The notes below the pieces were generated by a model. It ran no database searches and was not told where the DNA came from. It was given only the letters and a program-made list of their open reading frames with translations. The translations under genes and the position numbers were made by a program. This document shows positions 9,724 through 20,884 of a stretch of 64,000 bases of DNA, one piece after another (within the stretch, counting starts at the first letter, position 1; each line of letters begins with the position of its first letter). The DNA lies in contig JACTVC010000040.1 in assembly GCA_018417955.1 (NCBI GenBank), positions 124,001-188,000 of the forward strand. The letters are read 5' to 3'. This stretch comes from Laccaria trichodermophora. Taxonomy: Eukaryota; Basidiomycota; Agaricomycetes; Agaricales; Hydnangiaceae.

Positions 9724-11489
9724 ATGCCGGTGTCCACGTACACCAACCCAGAGCTCGAAGACACGCAGGGTGACGATGGTGCGCAAACCAGTCGACGTCG
9801 TACACCCTTGCCAGCGGGGCAGATCGCCACTCTGCTGCTACTTCGATTCTGTGAGAGCGCGTCGGTGTTCGTCGTTTTCCCATTTCTCAACGAGGTAAGT
9901 ACGTTCTGTCGCTCTCGTCATTTCACAGTGACCAATTGGCTGGTTCCTTTTTTCAGCTCATCGCTTCAGTCATTGGGGGAAACAAAGAGAAAGTGGGGTA
10001 CTATGCCGGGTTGATGGTACGCCTCACCCCAATTTCAGTCTCTCAACAAGTTCTAAATCCATGATGACACAGGACTCGGTCGCACAAATCATATCCCTCG
10101 TAACCGTAATGTACTGGAGCCGCCTCTCAGACATCATCGGGCGTAAACCCATCCTCTTGCTTGGAACCGCCGCTTTGGCGGTCTCTATGGTCTCTTTTGG
10201 ACTTTCGAAGACGTTCTGGGGGCTCGTTGTAAGTAGATGTATCTTCAGAGCGTTGAATAGCAATGCCGGTGCGTCTTGCCTTCATATCGCTCGTAACTAC
10301 CCTGATGGGATAGTTTACTTAGGCGTGATAAAGAGCGTTGTCGGTGAGATAACGGATTCTAGTAATAGTGCAGATGCGTTTGCCCTGCTTCACGTTCCGT
10401 GGTCTGTAGGGAGTTCTTTTGGGTGAGTGAGTGTTGTTTACGGTCATTGACTGAGATCGACAGGCTAACTTTCCAGGTCGCTCCTTGGCGGATGGCTCGT
10501 GAGGCCGCAAGAACATTTCCCGACTATCTTCCCTGGTCAATTTTGGAAAACCAATCCTTATTTTCTTCCGTGTGCTACAGTAGCAGCTATCTCTCTCCTG
10601 GGTTTTTCTATTACTCTTGGATTCATGAACGAGGTTCGTTTGGTTGTACGCCACGGATTATTCCAATCCCAAATGATCAAAAAGACTGTTCCAGGATGCT
10701 ACTTCTACAAACATCCACCAAAGGAGGACGAACTCGAATCCGATCTTGAGCCTCTCCTCCCGCCGTCCAATCAAGAGACCACAAAAGCCAACATTGAAGA
10801 CCCCGTACCTCTTCGAGATCTCCTCAACCTCCGAGTTCTCATCCCCGTGCTCAACTACACCTCCATCGCATTCCTGCACACTTCATCCAACGCCATCCAG
10901 CCTCTCTTCCTCGCCATGCCTATTTCTTTGGGAGGGCTGGAATTGAACTCCAGACAAATTGGGAATGTACTCTCCGCGTACGGAGCGGCGAACGCGGTGC
11001 TCCAGACGTTCTTCCTTGGTGTGCTGGTGAGGAGATTTGGGCTCAAGAATGTTTTCTTGACTGCGATGGCAATGTTTTTACCGATGTTTGGGTTGTACCC
11101 TCTTATGAACGTTGTTGCGAGGAGCGGGGGAGGAAGTGGAGTGATTTGGTTCTTCCTGGTTTGTCAATTGGCCTTTTCGATGGTTATGGAACTGGGATAT
11201 GGTGAGTTGATTCATCGACTTTATGATCATCGATAATCTGAGATGGATTAAAGGATGTATTTACATGTTCATCACAGCAGGAGCACCCAATAAGAGGTCT
11301 CTAGGTGCAACAAACGGGCTTGCGCAGACGTTGGTAGCTGTGGTCCGCATCGCTGCGCCGTTGTTTTCCACTGCGTTACTGTCTTTCTCCATTGAACGCC
11401 ATCTATTCGGGGGTTATGCGGTGTATCTAGCTTTGTGGATATTGTCGATAGGAAGCTTGTACCTGGCTAGTTGGCTTGCTGTGGGATGA
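9724..11489 (+). CDS. MFS transporter, DHA1-like drug/metabolite:H+ antiporter
   Basis: Seven exons join in phase (9724-9894, 9957-10016, 10073-10268, 10323-10422, 10477-10633, 10685-11201, 11254-11489) to give 478 residues, a normal length for this family. The first helix follows T-P-L-P-A-G-Q. The loop 2-3 signature reads W-S-R-L-S-D-I-I-G-R-K-P, the MFS motif A region. The G-E-I-T-D-S-S-N segment and the late A-P-N-K-R-S-L-G-A-T-N-G-L segment are characteristic of fungal DHA1 (ZIFL-like) proteins. It should sit in the plasma or vacuolar membrane and export small organic molecules; the substrate cannot be read. Introns 4 and 5 were placed by family alignment. Start choice is between 9724 and an in-frame ATG at 9670. 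A decayed copy lies at 1429-2040. Confidence 0.85.
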
Positions 11490-11821
11490 TGATGTCAAAA
11501 GTGCTTTATAGGGTTAATCAGGATCAGATAAACGGAACGCATCTATATTGCAAGGCCGTGCCGATGCGATCCTCCGTATTTATTACTCTTTCTTTCCCAC
11601 TGACTACTCCTTTATACCCTTGACATCTTTTGCGGACCCGACCAAGTGCACCGACGCACCCATATATCCCATCCACACTCAATTGAGCTCCTTGAAACCC
11701 CTGTGAAGAACCGCCCATTAAATGGGGGACCAGGCAGTCAGTAAATGGGCGCCAGGGACTTCTTGTACGCAGCTCTTCGCCTCTCCTCGCCACTGCACTG
11801 GCTGATCATGTGTGAATGAAG
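11490..11821. other. Gap before the first DUF6699 gene; upstream exon may be here
   Basis: No complete gene seen. The DUF6699 frame that begins near 11806 has no in-frame ATG, so an N-terminal exon may lie in this stretch. The sequence around 11800-11830 (gctgatcat followed by a short GTGTGAATGAAG) recalls the exon 1/intron border of the paralogue near 17555-17565. Confidence 0.3.
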
Positions 11822-12576
11822 ATGGCCCAGTCCTCTCACAGACCGATCTCTATCTTCTCGGCACCGAACTCGAGATCAACCCCATCCTAGCGAACCAACA
11901 CAACTTCCACCTCGTATTTAACTTGGTCACCGGTAACTCACTCTAACCCCCCTTGTTGCCGTTATACAATAACTGACCTTGATAAATGGGGTGTGTTTTC
12001 AGGTCAAACGGGTGGCTTCAACAACAACGCACGCGATCGCGATCTCACATTCACAGCGAAAGATGAACCGGCAACGTTACCACGAGTGGCACAACTTATG
12101 ATTATCACCGAAATCAGTCCATGGTGCACGATCATAAAAAATGAGAGAGGGGTGACGATGGGGGATGTCTGTACGATGATTTGGAAAGAGTGCGTTGTCT
12201 GCGCCTTTTCTAAATTCCGTTGTTCATCCGATGGTGCAGCTATACAGACCATTATGTGGCGGATGTAGAGTTTGCTGCACTCCCGCCTAGGCTCCAAGAA
12301 CAGGTGAAGCGTACGGCGATGCACAATCTCTCTCAGGCTGCGGGATGGCCGCAACAAATGTACTATACCCCTGCGGCTCCTCCGAACAGGTACAAGCGTG
12401 TTGGTGCGTTTAGGTTTCTTCCCCATCTGCGCACAGAGGTTCATCGTGTTTGTTATGCTACAGATTGGCTGAGGGAAAGGATATTCTTCGAAGGGCTCAA
12501 ATTGAACGGCGCTTATACCACATCACGGTTGGGCTTCAAGGCCCCTAACGTTTTTGTTATGACTTTGGTGCCCTGA
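11822..12576 (+). CDS. DUF6699 domain protein, 5' end incomplete
   Basis: Three exons are visible: up to 11932, 12003-12189 and 12240-12576. They encode an I-N-P-I-L start of the domain, then an A-T-L-P-R-V segment, then I-T-E-I-S-P-W-C-T-I-I-K-N with G-V-T-M-G-D-V. This is the core of the DUF6699 family, which is abundant in Agaricomycetes and has no assigned function. The C-terminal part with F-R-F-L-P-H-L ends at a normal stop. The paralogue at 16803-18412 shares the G-P-V-L lead-in and the core but has a long Pro/Gln-rich N-terminus that I cannot find here. It could be an N-terminally truncated duplicate or a gene whose first exon I missed. Confidence 0.55.
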
Positions 12577-12812
12577 TTCTTTTTTATCCATCTTTTATGG
12601 GCATCTTGCGTGCATTGCTTTCTTACCATACCCCTTGGTTTTTGGGGACCTTTTCTTGCTTGCTTGCTCTATCTTCTTGCTTTTCTTTGAATGTATCAAA
12701 CTCACCTTCTCGAGGAATGTATCGGAATTTTGTAATAGATTTTCTTCCTGTTCAAGATAAGATAAGATTGGATTCCTTGTTGCGCGTCACGCGTGTTACG
12801 CAATTTAGTACT

Positions 12813-14220
12813 ATGTTTTTCGACCTCAACGTTCCCGTTCCCAATATCCAGAGTCCCAGCCAGGCCACATCCAAGAAGGGCAAAGGAAAGCAGCCAGCGA
12901 CAACGCAGGCGTCGTTTACCACCGCTCAAATAAATTCTCTCGAAGCCCATGTCGATCTCCTTATCCACTGTAAGTCACAATCTAACGCAAAACCACCATA
13001 AATGAACTAACTCGATCATCAAGTAGGATACACGGTCCTCGCGTTCAGCCAAACGGTCAACAAGAAAGTAGATTCAAAAACACACGTCAATGTGCTCGAT
13101 GGACTGCTTTCGCAGCTTAAACCACGTCCAGGGATCGTCTACCTCAAAAGACTGAACATAATCCTAGACGAAGACAGCGAGAAAGGGTTCGGTTTGGTCC
13201 GTATCTCTCAATTCCTCTCTTCCTTTTTTATGACAGCTTTTTCAAATCATAGATCAACGCCAGCGTGACCCTCTTCAACACCTACGACCTCATATCCCTT
13301 ATCCCAACAACGCACGCAACCTTCTCCCTAGCCTGCCTAACACACACCCAACCCTCCCCCCTAACAGCCCACATCATCTCCATCCCACTCACCCTCCCTA
13401 GACTACCATACCACCTCAAACACACCCTCGTGCGCACGGCGATCAAGAACGGCGCGGTGTTTGAGATCAACTACGTCGGTGCGCTGGGGGGCGAGAATGA
13501 GGGTGTTATGGTGGAGGCTGGGGCTGCTGAGAATGGGCAGAGCGCGAGAAGGAATTGGTGGGCTGCTGCGAGGGAGTTGGTTAGGGTTACGAAGGGACGG
13601 GGCGTGCTTGTGAGTGGTGGGGTGGTTGATGATGCGGATTTGAGGGCGCCTAGGGATGTAGGGAACTTGTCAGTGTTTTCTTTTTTTTTTGTGTGTGTAT
13701 TGCGATTTTGATTATGGTGTTTTGTGGTTAGGATCACGGTGTTGGGTCTCCCTCAAGACGCAACGCACGCAGCATCGACAAAGACGCCGAAATCACTTGT
13801 GTTGAGAGCTCGTAAGCCTTTCTCACCTCCCCATTTGTCCTATGAAGCCTCGCTGATTCGTTTTTGGTGATAGAAACCCGTAAAACCTACCGCGCCGTTT
13901 TCTCAGAACCGAAACTTGTAATACCTGAAGGGTCAGTGCCACCTGGGCCACTCCCAATAGGACAGAGTTCAACCCCAGCCCCACAAGTCGCACCAATTAA
14001 CACCCCAGTTCCTGTCCCACCAACTGCCGTTCCAGCTCTCCCAACAGACTCCAGGCCTCAAAAAAGAGTTAGGGAAGAAGGCGGAGTCGAGGGACAAGCG
14101 CCTTCGAAAGAGGGTACGCCGTCCAATTCGAACCTCGAGACCCAGAAGAAGAAGAAACGGAAGAAGAATCAGAATCAGAGGGATGGGGGTGGAGGCGCAG
14201 GAGGGAGTGTAGCTGGTTAG
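12813..14220 (+). CDS. RPP1: RNase P/MRP protein subunit p30 (Rpp1/Rpp30)
   Basis: Five exons (12813-12969, 13024-13196, 13253-13668, 13732-13811, 13874-14220) join in phase to 390 residues. The start M-F-F-D-L-N-V-P is diagnostic of the Rpp30 family. It is followed by the L-G-Y-T-V-L-A-F strand, I-I-L-D-E-D, the N-T-Y-D-L-I-S-L-I-P-T-T segment and the F-E-I-N-Y strand. Near the end of the TIM-barrel comes V-R-V-T-K-G-R-G-V-L-V-S-G-G, then R-K-T-Y-R-A-V. The subunit forms part of the protein scaffold of RNase P (tRNA 5' maturation) and RNase MRP (rRNA processing) in the nucleus. A Pro-rich then Lys-rich tail of about 100 residues extends beyond the core, as in other fungi. It converges with TMA64, leaving about 160 bp between stops. 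Confidence 0.93.
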
Positions 14221-14380
14221 TCGGCGGTTACTTAGTTTTTTTTTTTTTGGTCAACATGCAGGTACTCTTGGGCAAAGCTCGTTCAGACCAATCGATATTA
14301 GCAGCGTGTTCTTGAGCGACTCGACAGTTCTGGTATTCTCCCAGTCTTACACACTTCATTCCAACGGCTACTTACATAGA

Positions 14381-16498
14381 TTACTTCCCCGAAACTTGGA
14401 TCCAGTTCTTCGGTATCCCCTTCCCCACTAAGTACTCCGTGACTGCTTTAGCCTGTTTACCCTGCACCAATACCTCGACGCCCGAACCGGCGGGTTTACC
14501 TGCGATTGGGGATACTGGTGAAAAGTAGTTAGTATCCATCATCCGTCTTCAAAACACACAGAGGAAGAAAAAGAGAAAGACGAACCAGAAGTAGAACCCG
14601 CACACACCCTCCTCAACTCCTCCGCCATCTCTTCAGCATCCACGACCAAGAACGGCTCAAACCCCACTATAAGCGTGCTCGCTTTTCGGCCTTGTCTCAC
14701 TTTGATGGTGACTTGGATAGGCTTCAGTGGGCCTTTTCTGTGATGATGTTAGTTGTCAAAACAGAAAAAAAAAAGTGAAAGGAGAAAGACGTACTTGCAT
14801 ACCACCTCCCGTCCCTCCACACGAACCTCATACCAACTCTGCATCCTCTCCGTAACCCTCCCCGTCAACTCGTCCCGTTTCATAAACTTCATCATTGGTG
14901 CTTCTTCCTCCCCCCCTCCACCAGCTTTACTCGGCTTGCTACTACCCTTGTTTTTCGAGGCCACACAAGGATAAAAAAGGTCGTCCAGGTTGATGTACGC
15001 TTGATCGTTCTGGTTAACCAGGTTCTTGGAAGCGATATACGTGTTTAGGAGGGCTTTGATCTCTGGGAGAGTGTACAGTGCCGTTTTACTTTAAAACAAC
15101 CATCAGTTCCTCAAAAGACCAAAAGATAAGATAATGAGAACGCTTACCTCGAACCTAACCCCTCAAAAAGATCCAAGCTCCCCGCATGAGGCTTCCAAAG
15201 CTCCCTAACACCCACCTCCCCCCTCCCCCTCTTCTCCTCCTCCTTCTCCCTCTCCTCCTTCTTCGCCCTCTTCGCCGCCGTCTTCTCAAGATCACCAACC
15301 GTCACATACGCCTGGTGATCCACCACGAGTGAGTGAGAAGCGTTGATGGACGTTATGAGGATGTCGGGGGAATTGCTGTGTTTAGGTGGGGATTTGAGTG
15401 TTAGGAGACCTTGTTTTTCGGCGGATTTGAGGAAGGAGGAGAGGGATTTGTGGGTTGATAATTTTATGGATATTTCGGATGGGTCGATGTGTGGTTTGTC
15501 CTCTTCTTCTTGTGAGGGTGATAGGGCGGAGGGGGGAAGAACGAATGTAGGGAATGCGGGCCGGGATGGAAGGATGTGGTTTGTGTAGAGGAGTGTTGAG
15601 GGGATGGGGAAGGAAGATGGGGGGAGGGAAGAGAGGGTCGTTGAGATGGCTTGGAGGAGGGATTTGAGTAAAAGGTTGGTCGTTTCTTGCGGGGTATAGG
15701 ATAGAGCTGGCGTTGGGCTTGGGCTCTTTGGGGGCGGAGTGGCGGCCTCTACGCCTTCCTTGCCATTCTCATTACCGTCGTTTCGCTGGTCTAGGGTACT
15801 CCCTTCCGGCACGTCCGGCTTTGAGCCCATTTCCCATAGATGATCTTTCCATGTATGCAAGACATACACTGCTTTTCCCTTCTCCTTGCCCCCATCGCGA
15901 AGCTGGTCACTAGAAATCGCCATTCGTCCAACCGCAAGAGGGGGGGACAAGACATCACTCCAGTCTACCCTAGTACACTGACGGATGGCGACGAGTTGGC
16001 CCTCGACTAAGGACGGGGTATGGTGAACAACTGGCTTTGAACTATGTGAGTCTACAAATTGAGGACATGGAAAATGCGGGGAACAGACCTCCTGGAATCA
16101 TGAGGTCTGCGCCTCCAACGAGGACGGGGATAACTGCTGCTGGCGTGGACAGGAACCGTAGGATCTCTTGCTTCTTCCAGAGTGTGTAGATGGTTGGAAT
16201 GAGCTCATCTGACCCCCTGCCCACGGTAAACCAGATAGGATCACCTTCTGGTGATAGGTAAGCTACCTATAACACCATTCAGTCCTCGCCGTTGACTGCG
16301 TAACGTCAGCAGTGCACTTACGCCTGGTTCGTTGAGGTGTGTGCTGAATTTCAAGGATAAAATCCCGTCTGGCACCAAGATGTCCCCGTCTTCTGAAGAT
16401 AAACCGAAAGCAGATTCAATGCGCTGTTTTATTTTACGCCTGTCTGAGGATCTGAGGGGAGCAGAGGTTTTGAGGTTGCTGAGTGGTTTCTTGAACAT
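14381..16498 (-). CDS. TMA64: eIF2D / Tma64 translation factor
   Basis: Six exons (16498-16322, 16266-16085, 16041-15148, 15088-14795, 14737-14586, 14514-14381) join in phase to 610 residues. The N-terminus M-F-K-K-P-L and the pre-PUA/PUA region with P-T-I-Y-T-L-W and V-L-V-G-G-A-D-L-M-I-P-G match eIF2D. A long Pro/Ser-rich linker leads to a SWIB/MDM2-like segment with T-L-P-E-I-K-A-L-L-N-T-Y-I. The C-terminal SUI1 domain contains K-P-I-Q-V-T-I-K-V-R-Q-G-R-K and ends in I-Q-V-S-G-K. eIF2D acts on the 40S subunit in deacylated tRNA release, ribosome recycling and reinitiation. The last intron has a perfect TACTAAC branch site. It diverges from the DUF6699 gene over 304 bp. Confidence 0.93.
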
Positions 16499-16802
16499 GG
16501 TCGATGATAAGATCGAGTACGAGATAAGATTACGATATTATTCCTTGCCCTTTACCAATCGACCAGGCGCTCTCTATACCCTTCATCATCCTATACCCAG
16601 CTCATTCATTAAGGAGGATTTACGTCTTACGATCTATATCAAGAATCCCGTTCAGTTTTACGCACAGCATTCACTTCTGGGGACCGAGTGAGTCAATCGA
16701 CTTGCCTTGCAGCGCCCTACTGTCTGACACAGACGATTCAGGGTGTCGTACCGCGCCCACTGACTCGAATCTACCCAGTACCCAATCAAATAAAAATCTA
16801 TC
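16499..16802. promoter_or_regulatory. Divergent promoter between TMA64 and DUF6699 gene
   Basis: 304 bp separate the two start codons. Both 5' regions must lie here. No recognisable TATA box or operator decides either start. Confidence 0.5.
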
Positions 16803-18412
16803 ATGTCCCGAAATGTAACACCATTCATACCGCCACTCCCAAGCCCACTCAACTCGCCTCAACCCTCAGCCCCCGTAATACCCCAACAAAACCCAAACGA
16901 ACCCGTCAGTCCGACTTGGTATCAATACTCCAACCCGGGCGCGTACCCCGTCTACCCAACCACCCCTGCCGTTAACATGAATGGCGGCTACATCCCGCCC
17001 TACATGAGCCCCATCGGTCAAGCACCCGGCTTCATCCCACCTACGCCGCTCCCGCCTAGCGCTTCTGCTTTCCCTGCGGGCGTCTCTCAGGACTATACAG
17101 GCTACCCACCAACCTACCCGTTCGCACAACCGCAACAGCAACAGCGTCCACAGTGGGCCGTACCACCCGTTGCCGCTCCTCCCTTTGGATCCTATTCCCA
17201 GCCTATGTATTCTGCCCCTCTTCCACAACAAGCTGCACCGCAATTTGGTACGCCCTGGACGGCGGGGGGAGGCCGGCCGTTGTATCCAGCGTTTGGTGGG
17301 CAACCGATGCAGCAACCGCAACAACAGCCCATGAGCGCACCTGGGTACGCTGGGCTGGGATTTGGTATGCCGCCTGCATGGGCCGCTCAGCACTTTACCC
17401 CTGGACCTGCAATGCAGCCTGATTTATGGGGGATACAACAAGCTTTGGGTGGACAACCACCACCAGCAGGAGGTTCGCAACCCCCGCCTATGCATGGTCC
17501 CCTCCACCGTGCAGAAACACACGTCGGTGATCGTATGGACCCATTCATGACTGGTGATCACTGTACGTCCCTTCTTTCATGTCTTCACACCAATCTGAAC
17601 CCGGAGAAAAAATAGACGGACCTGTCCTAGAACCCTTCCTCATCCGCATCGTCCACGCCGAAGTCAAACTAAACCCACTCATAGAACCCGTCCCAGACAC
17701 TGGGCCCGAACGGCCCTTCCTCAAATGGAACATGCTTTTCCACACCTCCCTAGTCCAACGATCCACAGACCCCGCACACGTCTCCTGGTCCAACGGACGA
17801 AACGCTCCCGCCACATTCCCGCGCGTCTCCTCCATGCGCATCATCTCAGAGGTTTATCCGTGGATGATCGAGGTGAAGGCACAGATGGAGGGGAGGGGCG
17901 TGACGTGTGGAGAAGTTATCGAGGCGATTTATCACGATTTGCAGAGGTTGACGCAGAGGGAGGACTATGATCGTTTGTCTGCACCGCAAAAACGGAGTTT
18001 GGCAGATGCGTATAGGCATAATAGGTCCCGGACGAATGGGGTGCCCGGTGGAACGCTTGGCGAAGGGATGAAAAGGCTTGATTTTTTGAGGGATAAGGTT
18101 ACGTTTGGGGGTATAGAAAACAACGAGGCGATTGTGAGAAGGATATGTGGGGCACCGCTGCCGTGCACTTTTGTGTTGAGGTGTCAGCATATGTTCCCGA
18201 TGACGCAGCAGGAGGCGAGGGATCATGCTGCGAGGCAGCAGCAAAGGGCTAGGAGTAATTCTGGGAATTTGAGTGCACATGGGAGTCCGAATCCGGGTGT
18301 GAGCTCGAGGTCTAGGGCGGCTAGTAGGAATTCGACGAGGAGTCGGGCTGCGAGTTCGCCGCGCCCTGGGATTGCGGTTATCCCGCCTTCGGATTATGAT
18401 GATGATGATTGA
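16803..18412 (+). CDS. DUF6699 domain protein with Pro/Gln-rich N-terminus
   Basis: Two exons (16803-17562, 17616-18412) join in phase to 518 residues. About 240 N-terminal residues are low-complexity, rich in Pro, Gln, Gly and Tyr, with runs such as Q-P-Q-Q-Q-Q, and are probably disordered. The DUF6699 domain spans about residues 255-440: L-N-P-L-I-E-P, then A-T-F-P-R-V, I-I-S-E-V-Y-P-W-M-I-E-V and G-V-T-C-G-E-V-I-E-A-I. A Ser/Arg-rich tail ends in a short Asp run. The family is expanded in Agaricomycetes and has no known biochemical role. The low-complexity head would suit condensate-forming or RNA-associated proteins, but that is inference. A shorter paralogue lies at 11822-12576. Confidence 0.82.
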
Positions 18413-19152
18413 TACTTTTTGCTTGCTTGCTTTATTTCGTTTGCTTTACATACCTTTTTTTTTGCTTGCATCGTGTACTTATCACTAAACTCCTAACAGG
18501 AAAATATCACTCAATTGTATGGTGCGGAACAGATGTCGTTGCGAAGTTACTTTCAGCCTTCGCCTCTCGTCGATCTCGAGGACAGCGATGGCAGGCTCAA
18601 TTCCTAGCCAGATAAGTAGAAGCTCGAGGAGGGTGGATGTTTTTACTCACATGTTGGCAGCTCAAGAAACAGGAACCCCTAGTACCTGAAGAAAGCGCGT
18701 TTTCTTAATGGGCCATCTCTCACTGGCAACCATTGCCGTCAAATTGCTCTCGACTCTCAGTGCATTGTGCGCCGACATCACGACTGGCACTTACGACTTT
18801 CTTGCATCTTGTAGTGGGCTACCTCCCCGGACAAGCTGTCATTTTGTGTTTGTGACCCTCGTTCTATTCAATTATGCTTCAAGTGTTCAGCAGGTGTTAA
18901 GGAGTCGACCTTGGAATGTGCACAGCTCGCTTTCCAATGTCAAAAGGCCTGACCGTTACCTTTCATACCTAGGACTAAAATTTGGAATAACCTGACTTAC
19001 ATTGCATGTCTGCTGGTTGGATTGTTTTGTTACAATGTAAGACGCCTGCGTTGCCGCGACCGCGTGACTATGAAGTCATACAAAGGATTATGTAAGGGTT
19101 GAGCTCGCTTGCGTAATCTGGTCACGACTTATCTATCTTTAACCCATTCCTC
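18413..19152. other. 740 bp without a recognised gene
   Basis: A 95-codon open frame at 18708-18995 is Leu/Ser/Thr-rich and matches nothing I know. Otherwise I see only the presumed 3' region of the DUF6699 gene and the 5' region of the next small ORF. Confidence 0.4.
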
Positions 19153-19608
19153 ATGTCCGAATTCAACAACCTTTTCAACGAGCTCAAGCCATCGGGCGAA
19201 GGCGAGAAAAATCCCAACGATTCTGATGTAACATTAGCACCCATCCCCGAAAACATCCTCGCTTTCAGGACAATCACTACGCTGCTCGCCCAGATTCCAC
19301 GCGCAACACAACTCAAGCATATCGATTACTTGGACGATCACATACAGAGCAGTTCTAAGCGCCGAATAATCAAGATATCTGACGCCTTTGCTCATCTAGC
19401 CACTGCTGAACATGGTGTTACTGCAGTGACAACGAATTTTATTGGCACGGAATTGCAGATCTTGGCTGCCATTACTGGTCCATTCATTCCTGCAAGCCTG
19501 CCTTCCTCTGTAACCTCACATCCCACAGTCTTCTCTCCACCACCACCAAATGATCTGGACCAGCAAAGTGCAGCTGATTATATATCTGCACTTCATGCAA
19601 ATTGGTGA
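19153..19608 (+). CDS. Unrecognised 151-residue protein
   Basis: A single intronless frame from ATG to stop. The protein is acidic and helical in appearance for about 110 residues (pattern E-F-N-N-L-F-N-E-L then I-L-A-F-R-T-I-T-T-L-L), with a Pro-rich tail. No domain, signal peptide or membrane segment is visible. It sits beside AT-rich repeat sequence, so it may be a repeat-associated gene or a fragment. I assign no function. Confidence 0.4.
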   Translation: MSEFNNLFNELKPSGEGEKNPNDSDVTLAPIPENILAFRTITTLLAQIPRATQLKHIDYLDDHIQSSSKRRIIKISDAFAHLATAEHGVTAVTTNFIGTELQILAAITGPFIPASLPSSVTSHPTVFSPPPPNDLDQQSAADYISALHANW

Positions 19609-19869
19609 ATGCAGTGTACTACTAACTTCATTGCAATCCTTACTCACATACTATAAAACAGGACCACACTGTCATTAAACGACCATCTCTGGATATTGTG
19701 CAAGATTCTTAATGAGAAACCCATCAATCTCTGGTTAAAGCTCTCACTATACATAGCTACAATGTCCTTCAAGAAAATTGCACATTGGTTCAACAACAAA
19801 ACCTTTTCAAGGCTGTATTTTGACTCTCTGAAGTAGTGCTTGGAAGTTAGGTTAATTAAATGGAAAATA

Positions 19870-20340
19870 ACCAAGACCAGACTGGACCTAACCACAAAAA
19901 AACCGAACTGTGGTTAGTGGTTAGTCAATTCTGGAAATGAAATAACCGGTTATTTTGCAGTTAGCTAACTGTTAAAAAACCAGTTATGACCAGTTACAAC
20001 TGACCCTATTATACCCCTTCAAAACGCATCTAAAAGCATGAGAAACACTAAAAATCTGACAGAGTTATGGTCAAATCTCTAAAATATTGGCTAAAATAGT
20101 AGGCTTTCAAGAATATTATTATAAAATTGTCAATTCTTCACCAAATTTAGCATTCTTGGGCTTGTTTTAAAGCTACGATGCATGGCAATAATGTTTACCG
20201 CAAGGAATATGAGAAATATATGCTGTTTTAATCAATTATTTATTTTTTTCGGTCCTAACCAGTTAGTAACTGCAACTAACCAGTTTTCGTTGGTTATCTT
20301 CAGTCCAGTTAGGTTATTTTGGGTCTGGGAATGAACCCTA
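19870..20340. repeat. AT-rich repeat unit with AACCAGTTA-type motifs at both ends, MITE-like
   Basis: The left side holds several copies of 'ggttagt', 'aaccggtta' and 'aaccagtta'. The right side holds their inverse forms ('cctaaccagttag', 'ctaaccagtt'). The outer blocks 'ctggacctaacc' (near 19885) and 'ccagttaggtt' (near 20304) are roughly inverted. Dense, inverted subterminal motifs are usual in non-autonomous hAT-like elements. I could not fix exact termini or an 8 bp target duplication, and there is no transposase frame. Confidence 0.4.
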
Positions 20341-20884
20341 CATCAGGAAAAGGTGATTTCTCTGATAGATCGCCGGTTAGATCTGTAGCCGGATATAGAA
20401 AAAGTAGGCACTGTATTTTAGCTGAGTGCAACATGTAACTGCATTGGTCATGATAGCATGGCCATGTTATTTGATAGTACCTAGAGCTGAGCAGGAAGCA
20501 ATATCTTATTGGTCAGCTGAATAGTTACAGCCAGGTCTATACTGGCTATCAATGCTATGGATTTCGTATCTACGGTTTCTCTACTCTGAAAGCCTTGCAA
20601 TGAATAACTGCATTTCCCTCATCATATACCTATTACTAGCCATGCATTGCCTCCATTACGAAGCAGAACAAAGGTCTGATAATCACATACCCACCAGGGA
20701 CCAGTTGACTGCAGCATGTGAGATGGGAGATGGGTCGCCTGAGGTTATGATTTGAAAGTGGCACTTAAGGAGGGCTGTGATGTCTGATAGTGCACACGAT
20801 TGATGGAGGGTGTCATTTGGTCAATGTGGACTTGGGAGTTGGCGTTTGGAGGGGGAGTCATCTAGTTGGCCGGCGCTGGTGGTG
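20341..20884. other. 540 bp with no recognised gene
   Basis: A 67-codon frame at 20552-20755 has no recognisable features. The stretch lies between the AT-rich repeat and the acetyltransferase pseudogene and looks like decayed intergenic sequence. Confidence 0.4.

Noticed and set aside
10634..10684. Readthrough of this 51-bp segment as coding sequence in the MFS gene
   Set aside because: The frame is open, but family alignment (E-T-V-P after helix 6) is restored only if it is removed as a GT..AG intron.
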